From: Muribaculaceae bacterium
GTDB taxonomy: Bacteria > Bacteroidota > Bacteroidia > Bacteroidales > Muribaculaceae
Length of the DNA stretch: 64,000 bases
Assembly: GCA_024400935.1 (NCBI GenBank)
Contig: JAKSLZ010000005.1
Location: 1 to 64,000 of the forward strand
Direction: 5' to 3'
Shown: positions 44,552 to 53,278 of the stretch, piece by piece
Layout of the letters: every line of letters begins with the position of its first letter
How positions within the stretch are numbered: the stretch's first letter is position 1
Notes under the pieces: generated by a model
What the model was told of the DNA's origin: nothing
The model's database searches: none
Seen by the model: only the letters and a program-made list of their open reading frames with translations
Program-made: the position numbers and the translations under genes

Positions 44552-44616
44552 TACAACTTCACTGGACAACATGTAATTTTAAGGCAATTAAATTTTATCA
44601 TTCAAGATATTTTCAG

Positions 44617-44624
44617 TAAATTTG
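44617..44624 (+). promoter_or_regulatory. -7 box of the lplA-gcv operon
   Basis: TAAATTTG, about 68 bases before the lplA ATG at 44692. No strong -33 box is seen. The leader between holds a hairpin. Confidence 0.5.
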
Positions 44625-44635
44625 CATGGTAATGG

Positions 44636-44668
44636 CGACATGCTCTGATGGAGCATCGGCACCGCCTT
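44636..44668 (+). promoter_or_regulatory. Structured leader of the lplA-gcv operon
   Basis: ATGCTC-TGATG-GAGCAT (6-bp stem) is nested inside a short GGCG/CGCC closing pair in the 5' leader. It does not match the glycine riboswitch core that I know, so no ligand is proposed. Confidence 0.3.
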
Positions 44669-44691
44669 AATAATTGACTGATAATATCAAG

Positions 44692-45666
44692 ATGAAATAT
44701 TTGAGATTACCTGATAACGAGACGCATATTCTTCCATTCTACTTAGCAATGGAGGAATATGCGACTCGTATTTTATGCCCAGATGACATCTTCTTCATGT
44801 GGCAGGTCAATCCCACAGTCATCTTCGGCCGCAACCAGGTAATACAGAACGAGGTCAACCTTGACTACTGCAATGCCAACGGCATAGAGTATTATCGTCG
44901 CAAGAGCGGTGGCGGCTGTGTATTTGCCGACATGAACAACATCATGTTCAGCTACATCACACGCAGCGACAACGTCACCACCACCTTTGAGCGATACACC
45001 GGCACCGTGGTCGACATGCTCAAGAAGCTGGGCCTTAATGCCAGCGACAACAGCCGCAACGACATCATGATTGACGGGCTCAAAGTGAGCGGCAACGCCT
45101 TCTATCACATCCCGGGGTTCAGTATCGTGCACGGTACCATGCTGTTTGACACTGACATGCACCACATGTCCAATGCCATCACACCGTCACAGCACAAGCT
45201 GCAGTCAAAGGGTGTCAAGAGTGTACCCAGCCGCATCACCACGCTGTCACAACATCTGTCAATGGACATCACGCAGTTCAAAGCATTTGTTCGCGACACC
45301 ATGTGCGACGGTGAGGTCATGCTCAACGACAGTGACATCGACAACATTCACGCTATCGAGCAGCAATATCTCAAACCCGAATTCATCATGGGCAAGAATC
45401 CGCGCTGCAACATGTCGCACACCCGCCACATCGACGGTGTGGGGCAAATCACCGTGGAGTGCGAGCTCGTCCACAACATTATCCACAACATGAACATCTC
45501 AGGCGATTTCTTTCTGCTTGGCGACATAGATAAATCTATCATCAGCGTCCTCAACGAGTCTCCTTACACAAGAGCCTCGGTCGAGAACGCGCTAAAGCAC
45601 ATAGAGGTAGCCGACATAATAATGAACTTAACAAACAAACAATTCATTGACCTTTTAATAAATTAA
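44692..45666 (+). CDS. lplA: Lipoate--protein ligase A
   Basis: Ligase of 324 residues that activates lipoate with ATP and attaches it to lipoyl domains; here the likely target is GcvH, encoded three genes on. The lipoate-binding motif is RRKSGGGCVF (near 70). The catalytic lysine lies in DGLKVSGNAFYH. The C-terminal accessory domain is present, as in LplA. The start at 44692 is chosen over an upstream TTG. It is 8 bases upstream of gcvT and opens the glycine cleavage operon. Confidence 0.93.
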   Translation: MKYLRLPDNETHILPFYLAMEEYATRILCPDDIFFMWQVNPTVIFGRNQVIQNEVNLDYCNANGIEYYRRKSGGGCVFADMNNIMFSYITRSDNVTTTFERYTGTVVDMLKKLGLNASDNSRNDIMIDGLKVSGNAFYHIPGFSIVHGTMLFDTDMHHMSNAITPSQHKLQSKGVKSVPSRITTLSQHLSMDITQFKAFVRDTMCDGEVMLNDSDIDNIHAIEQQYLKPEFIMGKNPRCNMSHTRHIDGVGQITVECELVHNIIHNMNISGDFFLLGDIDKSIISVLNESPYTRASVENALKHIEVADIIMNLTNKQFIDLLIN

Positions 45667-45674
45667 AAACATTT

Positions 45675-46766
45675 ATGGCAGACAACAAAAGAACTTGTCT
45701 CTATGACAAACATGTGCAACTAGGCGCACTCATGAGCCCCTTTGGAGGCTTTGACATGCCCATCCAGTACAAAGGCATCGTTGAAGAACACAACGCAGTG
45801 CGCAATCAAGTGGGTGTATTTGACGTTTCCCACATGGGAGAAGTTGAGATTACCGGCCCCCAAGCCGAGAAGTTTGTAAACTATATCTTCACTAACGATA
45901 TCACTGACGCGCCCCTGGGCAAAATCTACTACGGCATGATGCTGTATCCCGACGGTGGCACAGTTGACGATCTGCTGGTCTACAAGGTGGCTGAGAACGA
46001 CCTGTTCCTCGTCATCAACGCAGCCAACATCGACAAGGACGTGGCTTGGATTAACGAGCAAGCACAGAACTTTGACGTGAAGGTGGACCACCAGAGCGAC
46101 ATCTACGGCCAGCTTGCAGTGCAAGGTCCTGACAGCGAGAAGACACTGCTCGACACTCTCAAGATTGATGCCACTGACCTCGTGTTCTACACTTTCAAAA
46201 AGATGGAATATGACGGCGAGACAATCATCGTGAGCCGCACAGGCTACACCGGTGAGGACGGTTTTGAAATCTATGCAAGCCACGCAGCCATCAACAAGAT
46301 GTGGGACCTCCTCATCGAGGCCGGTGTACAGCCCTGCGGACTGGGTTGCCGTGACACACTGCGCTTCGAAGTGGGCTTGCCCCTTTATGGCGACGAACTC
46401 ACAGCCGAGATTTCACCCATCATGGCCACTCTGAGCATCTTTGTCAAACTCGACAAGGAAGACTTCATCGGCAAGGAAGCATGTGCTAAGCAGAAGGCTG
46501 AAGGCAGCGCTAAGAAACTGGTGGGTCTTGAACTCAAGGACAAAGCCATTGCACGTCATGGCTACGAGGTGTTGCAAGGCGACAAGGTAGTGGGATATGT
46601 CACTACAGGTTACCGTGGCATCTCAGTAGAAAAGAGCCTCGCATTTGCTCTTGTTGACCGCGAAGCCGGTACCCTGGGCAACGAACTCATGGTGAAGATA
46701 CGCAAGAAAATCTTCCCCGCCGAGGTGGTTAAGAAACGCTTCTACAAGAAGAGTTATAAGAAATAA
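45675..46766 (+). CDS. gcvT: Glycine cleavage system T protein (aminomethyltransferase)
   Basis: Tetrahydrofolate-dependent enzyme of 363 residues that takes the aminomethyl group from lipoylated GcvH, releases ammonia and forms 5,10-methylene-THF. Family segments visible: GGFDMPIQYKGIVEEHNAVR, GVFDVSHMGE, YYGMMLYPDGGTVDDLLVY, RTGYTGEDGFEIY and LGCRDTLRFE, the last including folate-site residues. Length is normal. It sits between lplA and gcvH, with gaps of 8 and 42 bases. Confidence 0.96.
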   Translation: MADNKRTCLYDKHVQLGALMSPFGGFDMPIQYKGIVEEHNAVRNQVGVFDVSHMGEVEITGPQAEKFVNYIFTNDITDAPLGKIYYGMMLYPDGGTVDDLLVYKVAENDLFLVINAANIDKDVAWINEQAQNFDVKVDHQSDIYGQLAVQGPDSEKTLLDTLKIDATDLVFYTFKKMEYDGETIIVSRTGYTGEDGFEIYASHAAINKMWDLLIEAGVQPCGLGCRDTLRFEVGLPLYGDELTAEISPIMATLSIFVKLDKEDFIGKEACAKQKAEGSAKKLVGLELKDKAIARHGYEVLQGDKVVGYVTTGYRGISVEKSLAFALVDREAGTLGNELMVKIRKKIFPAEVVKKRFYKKSYKK

Positions 46767-46808
46767 TATACAAAACGAAATAATCATTTTAAACAATAAA
46801 ACATAATT

Positions 46809-47189
46809 ATGAGTAAGATTGTTGAAGGACTCTACTACAGCGAGTCACACGAGTATGTAAAAGTAGAAGGTAACGTAGGTTTCATTGGCATTACTGACTA
46901 TGCTCAGCATGAGCTTGGCAACGTTGTTTACGTTGACATGCCCGAGGTTGACGATGAGGTTTCTCAAGGCGAGGAATTTGGCGCAGTAGAGAGCGTAAAG
47001 GCTGCCAGCGACCTGATGTCACCCGTAAGCGGTACTGTAGTTGAGGTTAACGAAGCTCTCGAAGACGAGCCCGGCCTCATCAACAAGGATGCTTTTGAGA
47101 ACTGGATCATCAAGGTTGAGATTAGCGACGCAAGCGAGCTCGACAACCTCATGACAGCTGAGGCTTACAAGGCTTTCATCGGTGAGTAA
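46809..47189 (+). CDS. gcvH: Glycine cleavage system H protein
   Basis: Lipoyl carrier protein of 126 residues that shuttles the methylamine group between GcvP, GcvT and Lpd. The lipoylation site is Lys64 in AVESVKAASD. The flanking glycine-rich strands (GFIGITDYAQHELGNVVYVDMP) are typical. Codon use (GTT, GCT) is closer to that of pgk than to neighbours, in line with high expression. It lies between gcvT and gcvPA. Confidence 0.97.
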   Translation: MSKIVEGLYYSESHEYVKVEGNVGFIGITDYAQHELGNVVYVDMPEVDDEVSQGEEFGAVESVKAASDLMSPVSGTVVEVNEALEDEPGLINKDAFENWIIKVEISDASELDNLMTAEAYKAFIGE

Positions 47190-47223
47190 TTCTTAAGAAT
47201 ATAAACTTCCACACAGCAAATAA

Positions 47224-48582
47224 ATGACTTATAAATATTTTCCGCACACCAGCGAAGACATCAGCTCGATGCTGGGCAAATGTGGTCTCAAGAGCCTTGA
47301 GGACCTGTATCAGGACATTCCGCAGGAACTCGTGCTCAACCGTGACTATGATCTGCCTGAGGCAATGAGCGAAGTCGAGGTGCGCAAGATGTTTGACGAA
47401 CTTGGACAATACAACGCCCAGCTCAAATGCTTCATTGGAGCCGGTGTTTATGACCATTACTGCCCATCAGTAATCAATGCGATATTGAGCCGCAGCGAGT
47501 TCCTTACATCTTACACCCCCTATCAGGCCGAGATTTCACAAGGTACTCTCCAGTACATCTTTGAATATCAGAGCATGATGGCAACACTCACAGGCATGGA
47601 AGTAAGCAATGCGTCGATGTATGACGGATGCACAGCCACTGCCGAGGCAATGATGATGGCTGTTGCCAATGCCAAGAAGCGCAACAAGGTGCTCATCTCT
47701 GACACCATGAGCCCTATTGTCACCCGTGTGGTTGAAACCTATGCCAAATTCCACGGCATCGTTGTCGAGCACATCGCTGCAGTTGACGGCGTAACATCTC
47801 GCCAGGACTTTGAGCAAAAAGTATCGCAAGGTGACGTTGCCGGCGTTATTGTTGCCGCACCTAACTTTTACGGTATCGTAGAGGACTATACCGGATGGGC
47901 CGACCTGTGCCACGCTAACAAGGCTCTTTTCATCATGAACTGCAATGCCAGCGCTCTGGGAGTGATCAAGACTCCGGGCGAATGGGGTGCCGACGTAGCT
48001 GTGGGCGATGGCCAGAGCCTTGGCATTCCCATGTGTTTCGGTGGTCCTTATGTGGGTTATCTGTGCACTAGCAAGAAGCTCATACGCAAGATGCCGGGAC
48101 GCATCGTTGGTGCAACTAAAGATCTGGACGGCAAACGCACATTTGTGCTCACACTGCAAGCACGCGAACAGCACATACGCCGCGAGAAGGCAACCAGCAA
48201 CATATGCTCTAACCAGAGCCTCATGGCACTTTACGTGACCATCTACATGTCACTCATGGGCAAGCAGGGACTCAAAGACGTTAACGCACTGAGCTACAGC
48301 AACGCGCATTACCTTGCCGACAAGCTGTCTAAGCTTGACAAGTTTGAGCTTGCTTATCCCGACAAACCTTTCCTGCACGAGTTTGCCGTTAAGTACAAAG
48401 GTGACGACATCGATTATCTCCAGGAAGCTATGCTCGAAGCCGGCATTCAGTTTGGCCTTAAGCTCGACAACGAGACTCTGCTGCTGTGCGCCACTGAGAC
48501 ATTGACCAAGGATGAGATCGACGATGCCATCACAATATGCGAAGGCGTACAGAATCTTAAAAGCGATGATATTATTGACTAA
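47224..48582 (+). CDS. gcvPA: Glycine dehydrogenase (decarboxylating) subunit 1
   Basis: N-terminal half of the split P protein (452 residues), which works as a heterodimer with GcvPB to decarboxylate glycine on PLP. Conserved segments are FIGAGVYDHYCPSVI, YTPYQAEISQGTLQ, NASMYDGCTATAEA and the glycine-rich GDGQSLGIPMCFGGP. It lacks the PLP lysine, as expected, since that residue is in subunit 2. It starts 34 bases after gcvH and ends 18 bases before gcvPB. Confidence 0.96.
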   Translation: MTYKYFPHTSEDISSMLGKCGLKSLEDLYQDIPQELVLNRDYDLPEAMSEVEVRKMFDELGQYNAQLKCFIGAGVYDHYCPSVINAILSRSEFLTSYTPYQAEISQGTLQYIFEYQSMMATLTGMEVSNASMYDGCTATAEAMMMAVANAKKRNKVLISDTMSPIVTRVVETYAKFHGIVVEHIAAVDGVTSRQDFEQKVSQGDVAGVIVAAPNFYGIVEDYTGWADLCHANKALFIMNCNASALGVIKTPGEWGADVAVGDGQSLGIPMCFGGPYVGYLCTSKKLIRKMPGRIVGATKDLDGKRTFVLTLQAREQHIRREKATSNICSNQSLMALYVTIYMSLMGKQGLKDVNALSYSNAHYLADKLSKLDKFELAYPDKPFLHEFAVKYKGDDIDYLQEAMLEAGIQFGLKLDNETLLLCATETLTKDEIDDAITICEGVQNLKSDDIID

Positions 48583-48600
48583 AACAAAGGAGGAACAACT

Positions 48601-50079
48601 ATGAACAGCGTATATTACGGAAAACTCATTTTTGAGTTGTCAAAGGAAGGACGATGTGGTTATTCTCTTCCTAAGAATGAATTAGCTCAATACAAGCTTG
48701 AGGATATGCCCCAGAACCTCATGAGACAGGAAGCCCCTGCACTGCCCCAGGTTGACGAGCTCACAGTGGTGCGTCACTACACTAACATGAGCAACAACAA
48801 CTTTGGTGTTGACACCGGTTTCTATCCTCTGGGATCTTGCACAATGAAGTACAATCCCAAGATCAATGAGGAAATGTGCAACCACCATGCTTTTACCCGC
48901 CTGCACCCACTGCAGAACGAAAGCACCGTACAGGGAGCTCTTGAGGTTTATTACAACCTCCAGAATTCACTTGCCGAGATTTCGGGCTTAAGCGAGTTTA
49001 CTCTTAACCCCTTTGCCGGAGCACACGGTGAGCTCACAGGACTCATGGTCATGAAGAGTTATCACCTGAGCCGCAACGACGCTAAACGCACTAAGGTGAT
49101 CATCCCCGACAGTGCACACGGCACTAACCCCGCCAGCGCTGCAGTGTGCGGATTTGACGTGGTAGTGGTTAAGAGCCGTCCCGACGGTACTGTTGACGTT
49201 GAAGACCTGCGTCCTCTGCTCGACGACACCATCGCCGGAATGATGATGACTAACCCCAACACACTGGGTATCTTTGAACACAACATCGCTGAAATTGCCA
49301 AGCTCGTGCACGAAGCCGGAGGCTTGATGTACTACGACGGTGCAAACCTCAACCCCATGCTGGGCATGTGCCGTCCCGGTGACCTGGGATTTGACATCAT
49401 GCACATCAACCTTCACAAGACATTCTCTACACCTCACGGAGGTGGCGGTCCCGGCTCAGGCCCAGTGGGCGTGCGTGCCGGACTGGAACAGTTCCTGCCT
49501 AATCCCCGTGTAGTTGCTGATGAAGAGAACATGCGCTATACAGTTGAGTGCAAGGATACCGCACTGGGTGCAGTGTCAGGATTCCTTGGCAACTTTGGAG
49601 TTATCATGCGTGCTTACAGCTACATCCTCACCCTTGGCAAGGAGAACTTGCGCATGGTAGGACCGCTCGCAACACTCAATGCCAACTACATCAAGGAGTG
49701 CCTCAAAGACTGCTACGAACTCCCCATCGAGGGTGTGTGCAAGCACGAGTTTGTATTTGACGGTCTCAAGGACAAGTCTACCGAGGTTACTACACTCGAC
49801 GTGGCTAAACGCCTGCTCGACTATGGTTTCCACGCTCCCACCATCTACTTCCCTCTCCTGTTCCACCAGGCCCTCATGATTGAGCCCACCGAGAACGAGA
49901 GCAAGGAGACTCTGGATGGATTTATCGAGGTGATGCGCACCATCGCCAAGGAAGCAAGCGAGACTCCCGAGCTCGTCAAGACTGCTCCGCACAACACCCC
50001 CGTGCGCCGTCTCGACGACACCCTGGCTGCACTCAAGCCCGTAGTTACCTACGCCGAACTTGCTGCAGGAATTCAGTAA
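48601..50079 (+). CDS. gcvPB: Glycine dehydrogenase (decarboxylating) subunit 2
   Basis: C-terminal half of the split P protein (492 residues), carrying the PLP lysine at Lys273 in HINLHKTFSTPHGGGG. Other family parts are GFYPLGSCTMKYNPK, FAGAHGELTGL, SAHGTNPASA and the C-terminal MIEPTENESKETLD. The ATG is preceded by AGGAGGAAC, an unusually Shine-Dalgarno-like site for this phylum, where such sites are generally weak. It is followed by a hairpin before lpd. Confidence 0.96.
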   Translation: MNSVYYGKLIFELSKEGRCGYSLPKNELAQYKLEDMPQNLMRQEAPALPQVDELTVVRHYTNMSNNNFGVDTGFYPLGSCTMKYNPKINEEMCNHHAFTRLHPLQNESTVQGALEVYYNLQNSLAEISGLSEFTLNPFAGAHGELTGLMVMKSYHLSRNDAKRTKVIIPDSAHGTNPASAAVCGFDVVVVKSRPDGTVDVEDLRPLLDDTIAGMMMTNPNTLGIFEHNIAEIAKLVHEAGGLMYYDGANLNPMLGMCRPGDLGFDIMHINLHKTFSTPHGGGGPGSGPVGVRAGLEQFLPNPRVVADEENMRYTVECKDTALGAVSGFLGNFGVIMRAYSYILTLGKENLRMVGPLATLNANYIKECLKDCYELPIEGVCKHEFVFDGLKDKSTEVTTLDVAKRLLDYGFHAPTIYFPLLFHQALMIEPTENESKETLDGFIEVMRTIAKEASETPELVKTAPHNTPVRRLDDTLAALKPVVTYAELAAGIQ

Positions 50080-50098
50080 TATAAGAACAATCTAATTC

Positions 50099-50129
50099 AT
50101 GGGGCGAAATCTCTTTTATTTCGCCCCAT
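50099..50129 (+). terminator. Hairpin between gcvPB and lpd
   Basis: Perfect 12-bp stem ATGGGGCGAAAT/ATTTCGCCCCAT with loop CTCTT, followed by TATATTATT rather than a T-run. It could partly terminate or protect the upstream mRNA. It ends 14 bases before the lpd ATG at 50144. Confidence 0.6.
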
Positions 50130-50143
50130 TATATTATTTATCA

Positions 50144-51487
50144 ATGAATAGCGACATCATTATAATTGGTGCGGGACCTGGCGGATATGAAATGGCTGCC
50201 GAGGCTGCTCAAAACGGACTCCAGGTTGTAATCATCGAGAAAAGCGAAGCAGGCGGAACATGCCTTAACCGCGGCTGTATACCCACCAAGGCCCTGTGCC
50301 GCAATGCCGAAGTTGTAAACCTCTTGAAGGAATCGGCTAAATGGGGAGTAAATGTGGACAACATCTCTCTCGACTACAGCGTCGCCCACGCACGCAAGAA
50401 CGATGTTGTTGCACAGTTGCGTGCCGGTGTGGAAATGCTCATGAAGCAACCCGGCATTACCTATGTCAACGGTGAGGCAACATTTAAAGACACGCACACA
50501 GTGGACGTTAACGGCGAGACCTATACAGCTAACAATATCGTCATCGCAACAGGATCTGCTCCGCGAGGCCTGCCCATCGAGGGAGCCGACTTGGCAATGA
50601 CAAGCGACGACATTCTCGGTATGAACCAGTTGCCCAAGAGCCTGTGCATTGTGGGCGGTGGCGTAATCGGTATGGAATTTGCCGCGATATTCAACAGTTT
50701 CGGTGTTGAGGTTTCAGTGGTTGAGTTCTGCAAGGAAATTCTGCCCCCATTTGACAAAGACATAGCCAAACGTCTTAAAACCGTACTCAGCAAGCGTGGC
50801 ATCAACATCAACACACAAGCCGCAGTTAACGGTATCAAGCAAACTGAAGACGGCATGCTTGAAGTGACTTTTGACCAAAAAGGCAAAGCTAAGTCAATCA
50901 TTGCCGAGAAGGTGTTAATGTCTGTTGGCCGACAGCCGGTCATCCCCGCCGGACTCGACAATACCGGCGTCACTATAGGTCGCCGCGGCATTGAGGTTGA
51001 CGACAACATGCTCACTAACGTTGCTGGCATCTATGCCATAGGCGATGTCAACGGCCGCATGATGCTGGCACATGCTGCTTCAGCTCAGGGCACTAGAGCA
51101 CTTCATCATATCTTAGGCAAGGATGATTCTATAAATCTCGACATCGTTCCCAGTGCAGTGTTCACTACCCCTGAACTGTCAATGGTAGGTCTCACAGAGG
51201 AACAGTGTAGCGAAAAAGAAATGGATGTAACTGTCAAGAAATCTTTCTTCCGCAGCAACGGCAAAGCTGTGTCTATGGGCGAAACAGACGGTCTCATCAA
51301 GATGATCGTTTGCAACCAGACTCGCAAGATTGTGGGATGCCACATCTGCGGTGCACATGCAGCCGATCTCATTCAAGAAGTTGTTACCGCAATGAATGTG
51401 GGCGCCACTGTTGATACCCTCGCAAGCGCCATCCACGGCCACCCCACCCTCAGCGAAGTGGTAATGGCAACCGCAAAGCAATTCTAA
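50144..51487 (+). CDS. lpdA: Dihydrolipoyl dehydrogenase (L protein)
   Basis: FAD flavoprotein of 447 residues that reoxidises the dihydrolipoyl group of GcvH with NAD+. FAD site GAGPGGYEMAAE (9-20). Redox disulfide GGTCLNRGCIP (Cys40, Cys45). NAD site VGGGVIGMEFA. The C-terminal His-Glu pair is in HPTLSE (433-438). The start at 50144 is preferred because the longer frame would translate the preceding hairpin. It completes the glycine cleavage set; it may also serve other 2-oxoacid complexes. Confidence 0.95.
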   Translation: MNSDIIIIGAGPGGYEMAAEAAQNGLQVVIIEKSEAGGTCLNRGCIPTKALCRNAEVVNLLKESAKWGVNVDNISLDYSVAHARKNDVVAQLRAGVEMLMKQPGITYVNGEATFKDTHTVDVNGETYTANNIVIATGSAPRGLPIEGADLAMTSDDILGMNQLPKSLCIVGGGVIGMEFAAIFNSFGVEVSVVEFCKEILPPFDKDIAKRLKTVLSKRGININTQAAVNGIKQTEDGMLEVTFDQKGKAKSIIAEKVLMSVGRQPVIPAGLDNTGVTIGRRGIEVDDNMLTNVAGIYAIGDVNGRMMLAHAASAQGTRALHHILGKDDSINLDIVPSAVFTTPELSMVGLTEEQCSEKEMDVTVKKSFFRSNGKAVSMGETDGLIKMIVCNQTRKIVGCHICGAHAADLIQEVVTAMNVGATVDTLASAIHGHPTLSEVVMATAKQF

Positions 51488-51511
51488 GTCAACAACGACT
51501 CCATCTAACAC

Positions 51512-51555
51512 AAAAGCCCCTCGAAAGCGTTCAACCGCACTTTCAAGGGGCTTTT
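51512..51555. terminator. Terminator after lpdA
   Basis: 16-base arms AAAAGCCCCTCGAAAG/CTTTCAAGGGGCTTTT, paired except for one position. It reads as a terminator on either strand between convergent lpdA and trxB. Confidence 0.85.
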
Positions 51556-51655
51556 CAGTCATATATTGCTGTACGCTAAACAGACTCAGTCGAGAATCCA
51601 TGTAGATACACGATACCTATTGTCTTGTAGACTTTGTTTAGTGGCAGTTAAGTAG

Positions 51656-51689
51656 CGTACTATTAGTACGAACGTAGTGAGTACACTAC
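51656..51689. repeat. Tandem short hairpins downstream of trxB
   Basis: CGTACT-ATT-AGTACG (51656-51670) and GTAGTG-AGTA-CACTAC (51674-51689) are perfect 6-bp stems three bases apart, with no T-tract. They are built like the clusters at 3675-3932 and 34401-34435. Confidence 0.55.
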
Positions 51690-51715
51690 TAACCTCTCCA
51701 AGCACGACAAATTGA

Positions 51716-52645
51716 CTACTGATTATTGAGGAAATGCTCTACGTCAAGGGCAGCACGGCATCCAGAACCGGCAGCAGCAATGGCTTGGCGATAATGCGGA
51801 TCAGCAACATCACCAGCAGCAAAGACTCCCTCAACACTTGTGGCGGTTGACTCCTTGTCGGTAACAATATAACCCTGCTCATCTACCGTGAGCTGTCCGT
51901 CAAGGAATGCGGTATTGGGCCTGTGACCTATAGCAAGGAAAAATCCATCTACCGCAATGTCGCGAGTAGTCTCATTAGGCTCTCCCCTATTTATAACAAG
52001 GTGAGCTCCCTCTACTCCATCCTCACCAAACAGTCCAACTGTGTTAGCATTATAGATGACTTCGATGTTGTCGCGGTCGGCAACACGCTGCTGCATGGCT
52101 GCCTGCGCACGCAGATGGTCCTTGCGCACAATCATATAGACCTTGCGGCACAGGTTACTCAAATAAGTGGCTTCTTCGCATGCGGTATCACCACCACCCA
52201 CGACTGCAACGTTGCGCTTGCGGTAAAAGAAACCATCGCAAGTGGCGCAAGCCGAAACACCTTGACCAGCATATTTCTTCTCATCAGGTAACCCTAAATA
52301 TTTAGCCGAAGCACCAGTTGCAATCACAACACTATCGGCTTCAACAGTGCTTTCATCGTCTAAAACAGCAACAAAAGGACGTTTAGACAAATCGATGGAC
52401 TTGACCACCCCCGACTGGACTGTCGCGCCCACGTTGATGGCCTGCTGGCGCATATTCTGCATCAGCCCGAAACCGTCAATGCCTTCAGGGAAACCGGGGA
52501 AATTTTCAATAGTAGTGGTGGTGGTCAACTGTCCACCCGGCTGATGACCCTCAACCAGCACATTAGAGATGCCGGCACGGGAAGTGTAAATGGCTGCGGT
52601 ATATCCTGCAGGGCCTGACCCTATAATCAAACATTGAACTTTCAT
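51716..52645 (-). CDS. trxB: Thioredoxin reductase
   Basis: NADPH-dependent flavoprotein of 309 residues that reduces thioredoxin. FAD site GSGPAGYTAAIY. Redox pair Cys133-Ala-Thr-Cys136 (ACATCDGFF). NADPH site VGGGDTACEEA. The C-terminal FAD motif is GVFAAGDVAD. It is the last gene of the long minus-strand run from dxs, and starts 9 bases after the LolA-like gene ends. Confidence 0.96.
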   Translation of the reverse strand: MKVQCLIIGSGPAGYTAAIYTSRAGISNVLVEGHQPGGQLTTTTTIENFPGFPEGIDGFGLMQNMRQQAINVGATVQSGVVKSIDLSKRPFVAVLDDESTVEADSVVIATGASAKYLGLPDEKKYAGQGVSACATCDGFFYRKRNVAVVGGGDTACEEATYLSNLCRKVYMIVRKDHLRAQAAMQQRVADRDNIEVIYNANTVGLFGEDGVEGAHLVINRGEPNETTRDIAVDGFFLAIGHRPNTAFLDGQLTVDEQGYIVTDKESTATSVEGVFAAGDVADPHYRQAIAAAGSGCRAALDVEHFLNNQ

Positions 52646-52654
52646 ATTGTAAAC

Positions 52655-53266
52655 TTATCTTAGATCAACAACCTGTGTGCCGGCAGGGACTTCCTTTGCT
52701 TCATACTTGAAGGTGCTGGCAGGAACTGATATTTTAGTTTTATAATTAGTCAGCGTTATAGTGCAAGTAGAGCCATCGCCCATCTTGAAATGCGCATAAT
52801 GCAACAAGTTAGTACCATTGCTGATATAGAGATAACATTTCTTGATCTCACTCTTTCCCTTGGGCTGAAGCATGATTACATAGTGTCCCGGCACTTGACC
52901 CGCAGCCTTCCACATATTGAACTTGGTCTTGAAGGCATTAGCGGCTGCCATAGGGTTAGTCATGGTAAGCTCTTCGGCCGTGGGAGTCGAAACATTTACC
53001 TCGTGAGTGGCTGTTGAATAAGTCCACTGGGTCTTACCGTCATACCATGTCTTCACATCCTTTGAAAGCATGCGAAATTTGCTGCCACTCAAAATTATTG
53101 AGCCACTCATAGTTCCTTGTGATGTCTTGACTGAGTAATTGGCCGACATAGTGCCAGCCGACTTTAATGCCGAGATAGCCTTGTCAAGAACCTGCTGGGG
53201 AGTCTGTGCGTTTACCGCCAATGCAGCAAAAACCATTATAATCGAAATAAATCTTCTCATGTTCAT
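52655..53266 (-). CDS. LolA-like outer-membrane lipoprotein carrier
   Basis: Periplasmic protein of 203 residues with a signal peptide (RRFISIIMVFAALAVNA) and a LolA-type half-barrel. The typical pieces are YSVKTSQGTMSGSIILSGSKFRM and KTWYDGKTQWTYS. LolA carries lipoproteins from the inner to the outer membrane; Bacteroidetes have several divergent paralogs, so this specific role is likely but not certain. Two in-frame ATG codons (53266 and 53260) are both acceptable. It lies between ftsK and trxB. Confidence 0.85.
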   Translation of the reverse strand: MNMRRFISIIMVFAALAVNAQTPQQVLDKAISALKSAGTMSANYSVKTSQGTMSGSIILSGSKFRMLSKDVKTWYDGKTQWTYSTATHEVNVSTPTAEELTMTNPMAAANAFKTKFNMWKAAGQVPGHYVIMLQPKGKSEIKKCYLYISNGTNLLHYAHFKMGDGSTCTITLTNYKTKISVPASTFKYEAKEVPAGTQVVDLR

Positions 53267-53278
53267 TTGTGTTTAAGA

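Noticed and set aside
44552..44691. Glycine riboswitch upstream of the gcv operon
   Set aside because: The leader is short and lacks the conserved tandem glycine aptamer core.
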